DNA from: Bradyrhizobium manausense | GTDB taxonomy: Bacteria > Pseudomonadota > Alphaproteobacteria > Rhizobiales > Xanthobacteraceae | Direction: 5' to 3' | Assembly: GCF_018129685.1 (NCBI RefSeq) | Contig: NZ_JAFCLG010000001.1 | Span: 620,001-684,000 of the forward strand | Length of the DNA stretch: 64,000 bases | Shown here: one piece after another, positions 1-7,954 of the stretch | Layout of the letters: each line of letters opens with the position of its first letter | How positions within the stretch are numbered: the stretch's first letter is position 1 | Position numbers and translations under genes: made by a program | Notes under the pieces: model-generated | Database searches by the model: none | What the model was told of the DNA's origin: nothing | What the model saw: only the letters and a program-made list of their open reading frames with translations

Positions 1-1
1 C

Positions 2-181
2 CGTCTGCGGGTTGTGGGAACGGGAGTGACCGCGGCACTCACCGCAGACTTGATCGCGCTCTTCATGTGGGGAGGATCAAACGACTTGTGGCCAATCCTG
101 ATGGTTGGCCTTGTCGGAGGAATACCAGCCGCGGTGTGTTCGTGGCTGTCGGGCGCATCGATGAGAAGCGTAGAGGCGTGA
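2..181 (+). CDS. C-terminal end of a membrane protein (5' truncated)
   Basis: An open frame runs from base 2 to a TGA at 179-181 and gives 59 residues; the start lies outside the window. It shows two hydrophobic stretches, one around residues 4-23 and one around 29-50 with a Gly/Val/Leu/Ile pattern, separated by a short polar turn (GGSND). The tail is short and polar. This fits the last two helices of a polytopic inner-membrane protein. The family cannot be named from this fragment. Confidence 0.5.
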   Translation, partial: RLRVVGTGVTAALTADLIALFMWGGSNDLWPILMVGLVGGIPAAVCSWLSGASMRSVEA

Positions 182-384
182 GCGAGCCAGGCGCCGTCGA
201 GAGCTGGTACGTCCGGCCAGTATCGTTCGATCGACTTCAAGGGCAAGGGCGAACGGCGTGAGCGGTTGAAAGCCTGCGCCGCTGGACTGCACCTTGCGAA
301 CAAGACAAGATGGTTTCAGTCGTCCGGCGGCAAGCGTGGGTGACGTGCACCGCAATAAAATTCAGAAAATGCCAGGGAAGAACG

Positions 385-2016
385 ATGCAGCAAAAAGGAC
401 ATGTGGCGCTTGATGGTGCGATGGCTTGCCTGGCTCTGGTCGCGGCCATCACGCTCATTGCGATCTCGCCGGCAAGCGCCGAGGATTCAGCCAACATACC
501 ACCCGCGCTCAAATGCGCTGACTTGACCGGCTGGACGATGCCGGGATCGACGGCATCTGTCACCAAGGCCGAGCTGGTGCCGGAGGCGCCTCCGGGGACC
601 GTGCAGCCGTCACCGCCCTCGCCGGCCACAATATCGGTGGCGCTGCCGCCGCACTGCCGCGCGGATGGCGTGATCGATCAGCGCGTGGGCGTCGAGGGCA
701 AACCTTACGCGATCGGCTTTGCCGTCGCCCTGCCCGAGCGCTGGAACGGCCGGTTCTTGTTTCAGGGTGGCGGCGGCTTGAACGGCTCGATCCGGCCGCC
801 GCTGGGTTACCAGGCGGCCGGCGAGGTGCCGGCGCTGGCGCGCGGCTTCGCCGTTGTTTCGACCGATAGCGGTCATCAGGGCGCGGTGTTCGATGCCTCG
901 TTCCTGAAGGACCAGGAAGCCGCGCTCGACTTCGCTAATGCTTCCGTCGGCAAGGTGACGATATCAGCCAAGGCGATCGTCGCGCATTACTATGGCCAGC
1001 CGGCAAAGCGTTCCTATTTCACGGGATGCTCGACCGGGGGCCGCGAGGGCATGCTGGCGTCGGCGCGCTACCCCGAACAATTCGACGGCATCGTCGCCGG
1101 CGCGCCTGCGATGCGCACCGGCAACTCCAATATCGGTCTCGCCTGGGCCAACGCGGCCTTCAGCCAGATCGCGCCGAAAGATGCGTCCGGCAAGCCGGAG
1201 CCCGCCAGGACGTTTTCGGCTGATGAGCGCAAGCTGATCACGAACGCGATCCTCGATGCCTGCGACGCCAAGGACGGCGTCAAGGATGGCCTGATCTTCG
1301 ACGGCAAGGCCTGTCAATTCGATCCCGCGGTCCTCGCCTGCACCGGCGACATCAAGGATGGCAAAACGGAGTCCTGCCTGGCGCCGCCGCGGGTCGAGGC
1401 GCTGAAAAAGGCTTTTGCCGGACCGAAGAATTCACGCGGCACGCAGGTCTACCCGCCGTTCCCGTGGGACAGCGGCGTGGCAGCCGAAGGCGTTGCCATT
1501 CCCGGCATCCTCACCACGGGCGCGCGCAGTCCGGTCGGACCGCCCGTTTGGGAAAGCATCGACGTCGATCAACTCGAAGACCGCGTCAACGCCAGCGGGT
1601 TGGAACGCCTCACCAACACCGCCTACTGGACCAACCTATCGAGCTATTTCGGCCATGGCGGCAAGCTGCTGTTCTACCACGGTGTCAGCGACCCCTGGTT
1701 CTCGGCTAACGACACCGTGAATTACTACGAGCGCATGGCGGCGGAGTCCGGCGGCATGGAGATGGTGCGCGAGAAATCGAGCCGGGCCTTCCTGGTGCCC
1801 GGCATGGGTCACTGCTCGAGCGGCGCAACGCTCGATCGTTTCGATCTCCTCAGCGCGGTCGTGAATTGGGTCGAAGACGGCAAAGCGCCCGATGCGGTGG
1901 TCGCGACAGGACCAGCCTTTCCCGGCCGCAGTCGCCCGCTCTGCGCCTATCCGCAACATGCGCAGTACAAGGGCCAAGGCGATCCGGAGAGCGCGGCGAG
2001 TTTTGAGTGCAAGTAA
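385..2016 (+). CDS. Secreted tannase/feruloyl esterase family hydrolase
   Basis: 543 residues in the tannase/feruloyl esterase family (PF07519), alpha/beta hydrolases that cleave ester bonds of plant phenolics such as gallate or ferulate esters. I chose the ATG at 385 because it follows an AGGGAAG ribosome site and begins a clear signal peptide ending near ASA; an upstream in-frame ATG at 310 has neither. The nucleophile sits in GCSTGGREG (Cys215-Ser216), the acid in GVSDPWF (Asp436), and the histidine in GMGHCSSG (His476-Cys477). The two cysteines next to Ser and His match the family's CS-D-HC signature, in which a disulfide joins the catalytic residues. Export to the periplasm or outside is likely. 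The actual ester substrate cannot be told. The stop codon directly abuts an inverted-repeat element. Confidence 0.85.
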   Translation: MQQKGHVALDGAMACLALVAAITLIAISPASAEDSANIPPALKCADLTGWTMPGSTASVTKAELVPEAPPGTVQPSPPSPATISVALPPHCRADGVIDQRVGVEGKPYAIGFAVALPERWNGRFLFQGGGGLNGSIRPPLGYQAAGEVPALARGFAVVSTDSGHQGAVFDASFLKDQEAALDFANASVGKVTISAKAIVAHYYGQPAKRSYFTGCSTGGREGMLASARYPEQFDGIVAGAPAMRTGNSNIGLAWANAAFSQIAPKDASGKPEPARTFSADERKLITNAILDACDAKDGVKDGLIFDGKACQFDPAVLACTGDIKDGKTESCLAPPRVEALKKAFAGPKNSRGTQVYPPFPWDSGVAAEGVAIPGILTTGARSPVGPPVWESIDVDQLEDRVNASGLERLTNTAYWTNLSSYFGHGGKLLFYHGVSDPWFSANDTVNYYERMAAESGGMEMVREKSSRAFLVPGMGHCSSGATLDRFDLLSAVVNWVEDGKAPDAVVATGPAFPGRSRPLCAYPQHAQYKGQGDPESAASFECK

Positions 2017-2239
2017 GCCCGTAGGATGGGTTGAGCTCTTGCGAAACCCATCTTTTGTCGATCGCCGCTCTCCGTAAGCTCGACATGACCCGTCAGCAAC
2101 GTCAGCTTCCGCTCCGCCAGACTGACGGTGAAGAGGCCTCCACCTGGAACGAAGTTGCTCCGGTCCGCGGTTATGGTGCGACGTTTCCACGAAACAAGTG
2201 CGATGGGTTTCGCAAGAGCTCAACCCATCCCTACGGGCT
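2016..2239. repeat. MITE-like inverted-repeat element between convergent genes
   Basis: A left arm at 2016-2052 and a right arm at 2202-2239 are near-perfect reverse complements of about 37 bases; the only clear difference is one extra C in the right arm. The arms contain GTAGGATGGGTTGAGCTC and GCGAAACCCATC. About 150 bases without a credible gene lie between. The element fills the gap between the tannase stop (2014-2016) and the nuclease-like stop (2240-2242) exactly, so it could act as a bidirectional terminator. No transposase is present, so any mobility would have to be supplied in trans. Confidence 0.8.
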
Positions 2240-3708
2240 CTAAGCTTTAGACCCGGACGGTTTGTTGTCGTTCCGTGCGTCGATGAGAACAATATCTTTG
2301 TGACCGAAAATTTTTAGCTTCCGCAAAATGGCATCGACCCGCAATCTTTCTTCTTCAGAGAAGTAGATAATGACCTTGATGCCGTGCTTGGCGTCGCTGG
2401 CCGCCTGGTAAATCGGAAGCTGCTTTTCCAGATTTCGTTCCAGGGCGGTGTTTTTGGCGAGTTTCATTTCAATAAGCGTCTTGTCCTTGGCACCGCGGGC
2501 TATCTTGTAGTCGACAGGCCCTCGCCCATCATTGGCTTCCGTTCCCACTTCTGACGGAGATCCGAACCAAACAAACCGGAAAATGATCTGGAGGTCGCTT
2601 TCCCGCTGTACAGCTATACTCTTGTGATAGAAAATCCGGTGGCCCCCTTTGTTTTCAATCACGTCTTTTAGATATGCGAGGCGTTGATGGGCCTCCTCGT
2701 ACGTTGATTTTCCGGTCTTATAAAAGGTGGTCTTTTCCGCCAGAGCAAGTTGCAGCTCTTTAACCTGAGTTTCAAAGGCGCGCTTGGTCTCACCGACTTT
2801 CTCGGCGCTGATGTAGCGGGCTTGGTCGCCAGAATTTTCCTTGTTTTTAATGTAGTAATCGATGAGGTCAGGAAATTCCATGATCGTCCTGATCGCGGCT
2901 TCGTCCTTTTCTTTCTGGGAGAGCGGCTTTCGGGCCGGCCTTACGAGCAAGCGCTCAAAGTAATTGAAGACCTGGCCGCGCAATTCTGCATCTGGGATCG
3001 CGACGGGGATGCTTTCAAAATCGCGGATCATGTCAGTTCGATTGATCCAGTTCTCATCCCGAGTGAGCATGTCCTTTGGCGTAAGCAGTACGAAATCGCC
3101 GTTGGCATGTGGAAGGTCGTAGGTTCCCCTCTCCCAATTTTCGGTATCGTAATTGAAGAGCGCCTTGTTGATCGGAAGGCGCTTACGAAGGCCGACGTCG
3201 ATGTGATCGACGGCAAACTTCTCCGTATACCGACAGAGGTAGTCCTTCAGTAGGTTGGTCGTGAAATCGCTAATCATGTCGCGGCCGACACCGCTACGGA
3301 TCAAGCACACCTTTCGATGTGACTGCTCTTGGTGATCTTTTCTGCTCCGAAATCGGCAAATAGCTTGCCGAGATTTTGGATCAGGGCTTCGGCGAAATCC
3401 TTCCCCAGACCGCTACCGCCATTGCCATGGAGCGAGAAGCCCAACCAGTTTTGCTTCACTTCTGGAAACATGAACCACGACTTGACGAGGTCGGGGCTGA
3501 TTTCACCCCCAGTGACTTTGTCACGCAGGAAAATCATGTATCGCAGAATTTCGCCGTGTAGTTTCTGGTATTCCGGCTTGCTGCTGTTGAAAAGCAAGAA
3601 AGGGTCAATGAACAATGGCAGGTCATTGATCAGCGAGACGTTAAAAGCCCCGTAGTTGTCGACCTGGTCGGTCGTTACGCCGAAATGTTCGTTGAAAAAA
3701 GTAGCCAT
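2240..3708 (-). pseudogene. Frameshifted PD-(D/E)XK-like nuclease gene (about 490 aa if repaired)
   Basis: Two consecutive minus-strand frames (3301-3708, 135 aa; 2240-3310, 356 aa) read as one protein if a single A is restored in the GAAAGG run at 3310-3315: HIE-RCA-stop becomes HIE-KVCLIRSG with no other change. The C-terminal frame carries GPVDYK and, 13 residues after the Asp, IEMK (Asp267, Glu281, Lys283 of the second frame). This is the usual D...ExK spacing of PD-(D/E)XK nucleases. A helical, charged stretch precedes it. The codons are AT-richer than those of neighbouring genes, which suggests transfer. I do not recognise the exact family; a stand-alone restriction or defence nuclease is inference. 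The lesion may be a true mutation or a sequencing error in a homopolymer. Confidence 0.6.
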
Positions 3709-3982
3709 ATGGGCGCCTAGATTGAAATAAGCGCTGACCCTACAGGCTTTTGCTCATGCTGTCCGTGCCAACCGAGGCTTATACACCCCTAAGGCACATC
3801 ACTAGCCCTTCGCATTACGATGCCATTGCACTCGTCGCCATCCTGCTGGTCTTGCGGCTTCGGTCGCGCCCGGCTGGTTTACTTCCCGCAACGGCCACCC
3901 TCACGCGCATGTGCACGGCGCGATCGCCCACGAGAAGGCGCGAATTGAGCGCGCTGTAACTCATGTCACCGCGAGTCCGGGC

Positions 3983-4201
3983 TCACCTTTGATTCAATCG
4001 TGCCACGACGGCGTCCTGCATTTTTTGCCTGATCGTGCATTCGTGAATTTGGACATCGGTTATGTTTTGCGCTTCGCACATTCTGCGAATAGGGGCTGCG
4101 TCCAAGCCTTCGCTTTTCCAAACGTTCGATGTGATCAAGCCAAAAACGAGAAGCGCGAACAGACCGGCGCTGAATATAGTGGAAATTGGGAAATTGCTCA
4201 T
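3983..4201 (-). CDS. Small single-pass membrane protein, unknown function
   Basis: 72 residues. The ATG at 4201 is chosen because an excellent ribosome site (AGGAGGAGAGGAA) precedes it directly; an in-frame ATG nine codons upstream lacks one. Residues 5-25 form one hydrophobic helix. The remaining ~45 residues are polar and contain two cysteines, with a basic C-terminus ending in VARLNQR. The N-terminus is short and the bulk probably faces one side of the inner membrane. I do not recognise the family. The strong translation signal is the main reason to call it a gene. Confidence 0.6.
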   Translation of the reverse strand: MSNFPISTIFSAGLFALLVFGLITSNVWKSEGLDAAPIRRMCEAQNITDVQIHECTIRQKMQDAVVARLNQR

Positions 4202-4569
4202 TTCCTCTCCTCCTATGACATCTCCCATTGGTCTGACAACGCAGACGCCGTTGCCGAGTTTTCCCGCTTAGACAAATTTTGCCGCAACGGAACCCTCGGC
4301 GAACTCTAGGGAAGATCGGCGACACGCCTCTGATCTGGCTTGGCAGGCTTCTGAAACCGGCCCGTCAATTGCTCGCGCGTTCGATGTGGCGGAGCAGCAA
4401 ACGAAGTCTCAATGCAACCAACTGTCGAACATCGGGTGGACCTCGTCCGTATCAAGCCAAAGCCAAACCTTCCTCACGTCCCCCTGCCCCTCCCCCGACT
4501 TTCCTGCTATCTCTCCCCCCGCCGTTCCGGCCCAAAGCAAAACCCCATCCGTATCAGGGAGCAACAACC
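4202..4569. other. Intergenic stretch without a convincing gene
   Basis: It holds the promoter side of the small minus-strand membrane protein and the upstream region of the glyoxalase gene. A C-rich tract lies at 4480-4530. Reading frames that cross it are in-frame extensions of the glyoxalase frame with no ribosome site and no protein-like composition. No hairpin with a T-run was seen. Confidence 0.4.
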
Positions 4570-5022
4570 ATGCGATATCTCCACACCATGCTGCGCGTGC
4601 GCAATCTCGATGTCGCGCTGAAGTTTTACCAGGATGCGCTGGGGCTGAAGGAAGTGCGGCGGATCGAGAACGACAAGGGGCGCTTCACGCTCGTGTTCCT
4701 GTGCGCGTCGGACGATCTCGACGCGCTCGAAGACCAGCCCAAGACGCGCGGCGCGCCGCTGGTCGAGCTCACCTACAACTGGGACGAGGAGACCTATGGC
4801 GAGGACCGCTTCTTCGGCCATCTCGCCTATGAGGTCGACGACATCTACGCCACCTGCGAGAAGCTGATGAAGGCCGGCGTCACCATCAACCGGCCGCCGC
4901 GCGACGGCAACATGGCCTTCGTCCGCTCGCCCGATCTGCACTCGATCGAGCTGTTGCAGAAGGGCGAGCCGAAGGCGCCGGCCGAGCCGTGGGCGTCGAT
5001 GCCCAACACCGGCCATTGGTAA
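4570..5022 (+). CDS. gloA: Lactoylglutathione lyase (glyoxalase I)
   Basis: 150 residues, a single VOC-superfamily module of the usual size. It isomerises the hemithioacetal of methylglyoxal and glutathione to S-lactoylglutathione in the cytosol. The four metal ligands of GloA are all placed as expected: His5 (MRYLH), Glu66 (LVELTYNWD), His84 (FFGHLAYEV) and Glu127 (SIELLQ). The ATG at 4570 is chosen because the family begins MRxLHTMLRV; the longer frame upstream is composition noise. A glutathione S-transferase lies 450 bases downstream on the same strand, which suits a glutathione-dependent detoxification neighbourhood, though a terminator separates the two. Confidence 0.9.
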   Translation: MRYLHTMLRVRNLDVALKFYQDALGLKEVRRIENDKGRFTLVFLCASDDLDALEDQPKTRGAPLVELTYNWDEETYGEDRFFGHLAYEVDDIYATCEKLMKAGVTINRPPRDGNMAFVRSPDLHSIELLQKGEPKAPAEPWASMPNTGHW

Positions 5023-5093
5023 GGCCGTTTCCGCAGGAACAAGCTCCCGCGGCCGGCGTTGGCCCTCCGACAATGCAATTGGAGGAGAAAACA

Positions 5094-5174
5094 ATGGGAC
5101 GCGGATTATTGTTGTGGCTGCTGGGCGTGCCGATTCCGGTGATCATTCTGCTGTGGCTGTTCTTCGGCCGTTGA
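5094..5174 (+). CDS. 26-residue hydrophobic membrane peptide
   Basis: An ATG at 5094 follows a strong GGAGGAGAAAACA ribosome site. The product is almost entirely one hydrophobic helix: MGRG, then LLLWLLG, a PIP kink, and IILLWLFFGR. It is 71 bases downstream of the glyoxalase gene and ends before a clear terminator, so it is probably co-transcribed with it. Size and pattern match single-helix membrane peptides seen widely in proteobacteria. No function is assigned. Confidence 0.6.
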   Translation: MGRGLLLWLLGVPIPVIILLWLFFGR

Positions 5175-5252
5175 TATCGGCGCAAACGCATTAGCGTTTG
5201 TCGCCAGCGTAAACGCATTTTGCTGATGTCGCGCAGCCGGTGGCCTGCCATG

Positions 5253-5283
5253 AAAGCTCCGCTCGTCCTGAGCGGAGCTTTTT
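5253..5283 (+). terminator. Rho-independent terminator
   Basis: A 12-bp stem (AAAGCTCCGCTC with GAGCGGAGCTTT) closes a GTCCT loop and runs into five T residues on the plus strand. It ends the glyoxalase and small-peptide unit. Confidence 0.85.
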
Positions 5284-5356
5284 GCATGAGGGCCGCGCGG
5301 CGATTGCCGTCGCTGCGCGCGCGGAATTCCGCTATCACCCGCGGCATCGGTCGCCT

Positions 5357-5441
5357 GTAGCGCGGATGGAGCGCAGCGTAATCCGGGGCGGTCTCACCAT
5401 GCGGATAGAACCCGGATTGCGCTGCGCTCCCTCAGGGCTAC
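5357..5441. repeat. Palindromic intergenic repeat
   Basis: The left arm starts GTAGCGCGGATGGAGCGCAG and the right arm ends GCGCTGCGCTCCC...GGGCTAC. The two arms are reverse complements over about 30 bases with a few mismatches around a short centre. It lies just upstream of the glutathione S-transferase gene and could form a large hairpin in its leader RNA. It resembles dispersed repeats of Bradyrhizobium genomes (from memory, not searched). Confidence 0.7.
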
Positions 5442-5478
5442 GGCACCTACGACAACGATAACGCCGCGGGAGGAGCCT

Positions 5479-6117
5479 ATGCCGGACACACAGATCACGA
5501 TCTGGGGCCGCGCCAATTCGGTCAACGTGCAGAAGGTGCTTTGGTGCCTCACTGAGCTTGGCCTGCCCTATCAGCGCATCGATGCCGGCATGGCTTACGG
5601 CAAGACCCGCGAGCCCGGCTACCTCGCCATGAACCCCAATGCGCGGGTGCCGACGCTGGTCGAGGGCGACTTCGCGCTGTGGGAGTCCAACTCCATCATG
5701 CGCTATCTCTGCCTTGCGCATGGTCGCGGCACGCCTGTCTATCCCGAGGCGCCCAAACTGCGCGCCGGCGTCGATCGCTGGCTCGACTGGACGCTGTCGA
5801 TGGTGCAGCCGGTCGACCGCCCGGTGTTCTGGGCCCTCGTGCGCACGCCGCCCGCCGAGCGCGACATGATCAAGATCCAGCAGGATGCCGACGCGGCCGC
5901 CGAGGTCTGGGCGATCGCCGATCACCATCTCGCCTCACGCCGCTTCATGGAGGGCGATGCGTTCACGCTGGCCGATATCGCCGTCGGCGCCTACGCGCGG
6001 CGCTGGCTGGGGGTCGAGGGGATCACCCGTCCGGCGCAGCCGCACCTGACGCGGTGGCTCGCCGAGCTCGGCAAGCGGCCCGGATTTGCGCAGCACGTGG
6101 CGCCGCCGATGTCGTGA
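5479..6117 (+). CDS. Glutathione S-transferase family protein
   Basis: 212 residues with the two-domain cytosolic GST layout. The N-terminal thioredoxin-like domain (about 1-85) has IWGRANSVNVQKVLW at the active-site end, the cis-proline in ARVPTLV, and the glutathione-binding ESNSIMRYL. The C-terminal all-helical domain has FTLADIAVGAYARRW. The ATG at 5479 follows GGGAGGAG at good spacing. It conjugates or reduces electrophiles with glutathione; the substrate is not evident. The catalytic residue is most likely a Ser or Asn near residue 14 rather than the Tyr of mammalian classes. Confidence 0.85.
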   Translation: MPDTQITIWGRANSVNVQKVLWCLTELGLPYQRIDAGMAYGKTREPGYLAMNPNARVPTLVEGDFALWESNSIMRYLCLAHGRGTPVYPEAPKLRAGVDRWLDWTLSMVQPVDRPVFWALVRTPPAERDMIKIQQDADAAAEVWAIADHHLASRRFMEGDAFTLADIAVGAYARRWLGVEGITRPAQPHLTRWLAELGKRPGFAQHVAPPMS

Positions 6118-6275
6118 ACCGCTGAGGCGGCCTAAGGCCCTGTGAAAGCGTGCGGAATCGCCGTCCGCGCGCAAAACTGCCCGGACCCGGCCGCTACTGT
6201 GCATGGGGTTGTTTTCTCGGGTTTTGTTCTGCAGGGCCGCGGCAGGTCGCGCGACAGGTCCGAAGGCATCGGGCC

Positions 6276-6512
6276 TTAGCGGCCGATCGCGGTGCCAATT
6301 CGGGCCGAGCCGCCGATCTTCACGCAGGTGCCCTCGACCATCATGAAGCCCCGGCCATAGGCGGCGCAACCATTGGCCCCGGCGGTGGCGCCCTTCAGCG
6401 GCAGGGTCTTGCCGGATTGCTGCGGCTGCTCGGCGGGCGGAAGGCGCAAGGTCTCGGCCCCGGCGGCGGAGACGACGGCGAACGAGATCAGGACGAGGAC
6501 AAGGTTGCGCAT
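6276..6512 (-). CDS. Small secreted protein with a Porin_2 N-terminal motif
   Basis: 78 residues. The ATG at 6512 starts a signal peptide (MRNLVLVLISFAVVSAAGA). The mature part holds GCAAYGRGFMMVEGTCVKIGG, which closely parallels the start of alphaproteobacterial Porin_2 proteins (Cys, YG.GF, GT.TC.KIGG), and then stops after about 10 more residues. The 16-strand barrel of a real porin is absent. It is therefore either a mini-paralogue that keeps only the N-terminal plug-like segment or the remnant of a truncated porin. Its reading frame is intact and the signal peptide is sound, so expression is plausible. Confidence 0.6.
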   Translation of the reverse strand: MRNLVLVLISFAVVSAAGAETLRLPPAEQPQQSGKTLPLKGATAGANGCAAYGRGFMMVEGTCVKIGGSARIGTAIGR

Positions 6513-6558
6513 GCGCGCCTTGTAGCCCGGAGCGGCGGCAGGCGCCATCCGGCGGCGA

Positions 6559-6813
6559 TCAGAGGAACCGGACGCCGGCCGACTTGCCGCGGCGCCAGAC
6601 CACCTGGCAGCTCCGCCCGGTCCGCGCGTCCCGCGCAAAGGCCATCCGGATCACGCCCGGAAGCTGGCTCGCATCCTCGTCCAGCGTGATCCTGGCGCCC
6701 GAGGCCGAGATATCCTGGACCAGGCAATGCCGCGCCGCGAATCCGCCGTCGAGCGTGATCCAGGCGTGCTGCGACAGCAGCTTGCGGGCTGCGCGCTTCT
6801 TGGGCGGTGGCAT
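6559..6813 (-). CDS. PilZ-domain protein
   Basis: 84 residues, essentially one PilZ domain, the family that binds cyclic di-GMP. The ATG at 6813 follows a GGGAGA site; the longer upstream frame is not protein-like. An Arg-rich start (KKRAARK) is followed by DISASGARI, matching the D/NxSxxG motif, and the strand pattern ends in VVWRRGKSAGVRF. A second stand-alone PilZ protein lies at 9522-9770, inside the integrated element. The partner or process controlled is unknown. Confidence 0.75.
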   Translation of the reverse strand: MPPPKKRAARKLLSQHAWITLDGGFAARHCLVQDISASGARITLDEDASQLPGVIRMAFARDARTGRSCQVVWRRGKSAGVRFL

Positions 6814-7041
6814 CGGCGAAAAATCTCCCTTGCCAGCGCTAGCCCAGGGAACCCTAAGAAACCGTTGCAATTGCGACCCGAACGAACCCGGGGGCTGGCT
6901 ATCCGCGCGCCCCGAAAGAGCGTTCCGGAACGGCTTGCCGACCGGCGCAAAGGCCACTATACGTTCGCCCGCTGCAAGCCGCCGGGCACGACTCGGACCG
7001 GCCAGCGGGCCTGCCGCCACATGCGGCGTGGCCTTGCGTTT

Positions 7042-7116
7042 GCTCCCTTCGTCTATCGGTTAGGACGCCACCCTTTCACGGTGGAGAGAGCGGTTCGATT
7101 CCGCTAGGGAGCGCCA
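7042..7116 (+). tRNA. tRNA-Glu (anticodon UUC)
   Basis: The acceptor stem GCTCCCT (7042-7048) pairs with AGGGAGC (7106-7112), followed by discriminator G and an encoded CCA. The D-arm is GTC...GAC, the anticodon stem CCACC/GGTGG closes the loop CTTTCAC with anticodon TTC, and the T-loop is GTTCGATTC. All arms are intact. The 3' part is the integration site of the element that follows. Confidence 0.97.
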
Positions 7117-7117
7117 T
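7073..7117 (+). repeat. attL: 45-bp att repeat within the tRNA-Glu 3' end
   Basis: Bases 7073-7117, from the anticodon loop through the CCA and one base beyond, recur without mismatch at 23859-23903. Identity stops at both edges: the left copy is preceded by C and followed by A, the right copy by T and C. This is a classical tRNA attachment site for a tyrosine integrase. The intact tRNA is kept on this side. Confidence 0.95.
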
Positions 7118-7162
7118 AAAAATCAATCACTTAGCGCCCTGCTCCGCTGCCGTGTCCAACGG

Positions 7163-7345
7163 ATGGCCAATATACGCGTGTGGACGCGCAGGCAGCGCCA
7201 GGTGGCCGAGCTGGTGGAGTTGGAGCGCGTTTGCTTGGAATGGGCCGGCGATGCCGATCTCGCCCTCGCCCGAGACAGTCTCATTGCTATGGCGGCCCGA
7301 TACGAGCGGCTGCGGCGGTGCATTGCTGCTCAAAGGTCGGAGTGA
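7163..7345 (+). CDS. Hypothetical protein, 60 aa
   Basis: Starts MANIRVWTRRQRQVAELVELE and is predicted to be all-helical, rich in Arg, Glu, Leu and Ala with no membrane segment. It is the first frame inside the element, 45 bases past attL. The composition is protein-like and no competing frame fits better, but there is no strong ribosome site and I recognise no domain. It could be a small cytoplasmic helical-bundle or regulatory protein. Confidence 0.45.
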   Translation: MANIRVWTRRQRQVAELVELERVCLEWAGDADLALARDSLIAMAARYERLRRCIAAQRSE

Positions 7346-7468
7346 ACGGGCGAGCTCGTCGATATCGTGCCGATGTCGCCCCATGCGGCCCATCTGACTC
7401 CTATCGTATTACGGGTGCAATGCCTAAGCTCCAATCCTCGGTTTCGATTCGAGGGACGACGCCTGCAT

Positions 7469-7915
7469 ATGCCGTTTTTTCATGTGAGCGGAGCGATGCT
7501 CCAAGCCGGCGCTGTCATCCTGCCCGGCAATTGGGGACGCATCATTCGGCAACTGGGCTGGCAGCATGGACGAGCCGTATTCGAAGTTGCCCTTGAGGAT
7601 CAGCGGTTAAGGGGCTTCCCAGCACTGCCCTCAAGGTTGGATTGTTCATTTTTCTTCGACGATCTAGGAGAGGCGCATTTCTATAAGCAGGCTCAAAACC
7701 TCCACACGCATCTCGTATACGAGGTCGATATGTTGGATCTCGCTGCGGTCCGACATGCGACGGATTGGCGGAATATCTCTCCGAACGGCTTGCTCGACAA
7801 CGATTGGACCCGCCGATATTGGGCTCCGGTATTTCAACCTCCTCAGCCAACTGGCCACACCTGCCGTGAAATCTTGGCTGTGACCCCACTCAAGGTAATT
7901 GCGTTGACCCCGTAG
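7469..7915 (+). CDS. DUF2441-like protein (possible cargo gene)
   Basis: 148 residues from the ATG at 7469 (MPFFHVSG). An upstream in-frame start at 7367 would add 34 residues of poor composition. The order FHVSGAMLQAGAVILPGNWG, FPALPSRLDCSFFF, HLVYEVDMLDL and CREILAVTPLKV resembles DUF2441 proteins, whose fold has been related to ADP-ribosyltransferase-like enzymes. That assignment is from memory of the pattern only. Codon usage is less GC-biased than the host genes. It sits at the left end of the integrated element, a common position for accessory or defence cargo. The biochemical activity is unknown. Confidence 0.5.
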   Translation: MPFFHVSGAMLQAGAVILPGNWGRIIRQLGWQHGRAVFEVALEDQRLRGFPALPSRLDCSFFFDDLGEAHFYKQAQNLHTHLVYEVDMLDLAAVRHATDWRNISPNGLLDNDWTRRYWAPVFQPPQPTGHTCREILAVTPLKVIALTP

Positions 7916-7954
7916 GCCGAGCTCCAGCATTCGAAACTGGGAGCACTTCTGAGG

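Noticed and set aside
3300..3320. Programmed frameshift in the nuclease-like gene
   Set aside because: No slippery heptamer plus downstream structure was seen; a single-base loss in an A-run explains the break more simply.
3911..4309. Plus-strand ORF of 132 residues
   Set aside because: Antisense to the small membrane protein, which has a far better start and composition.
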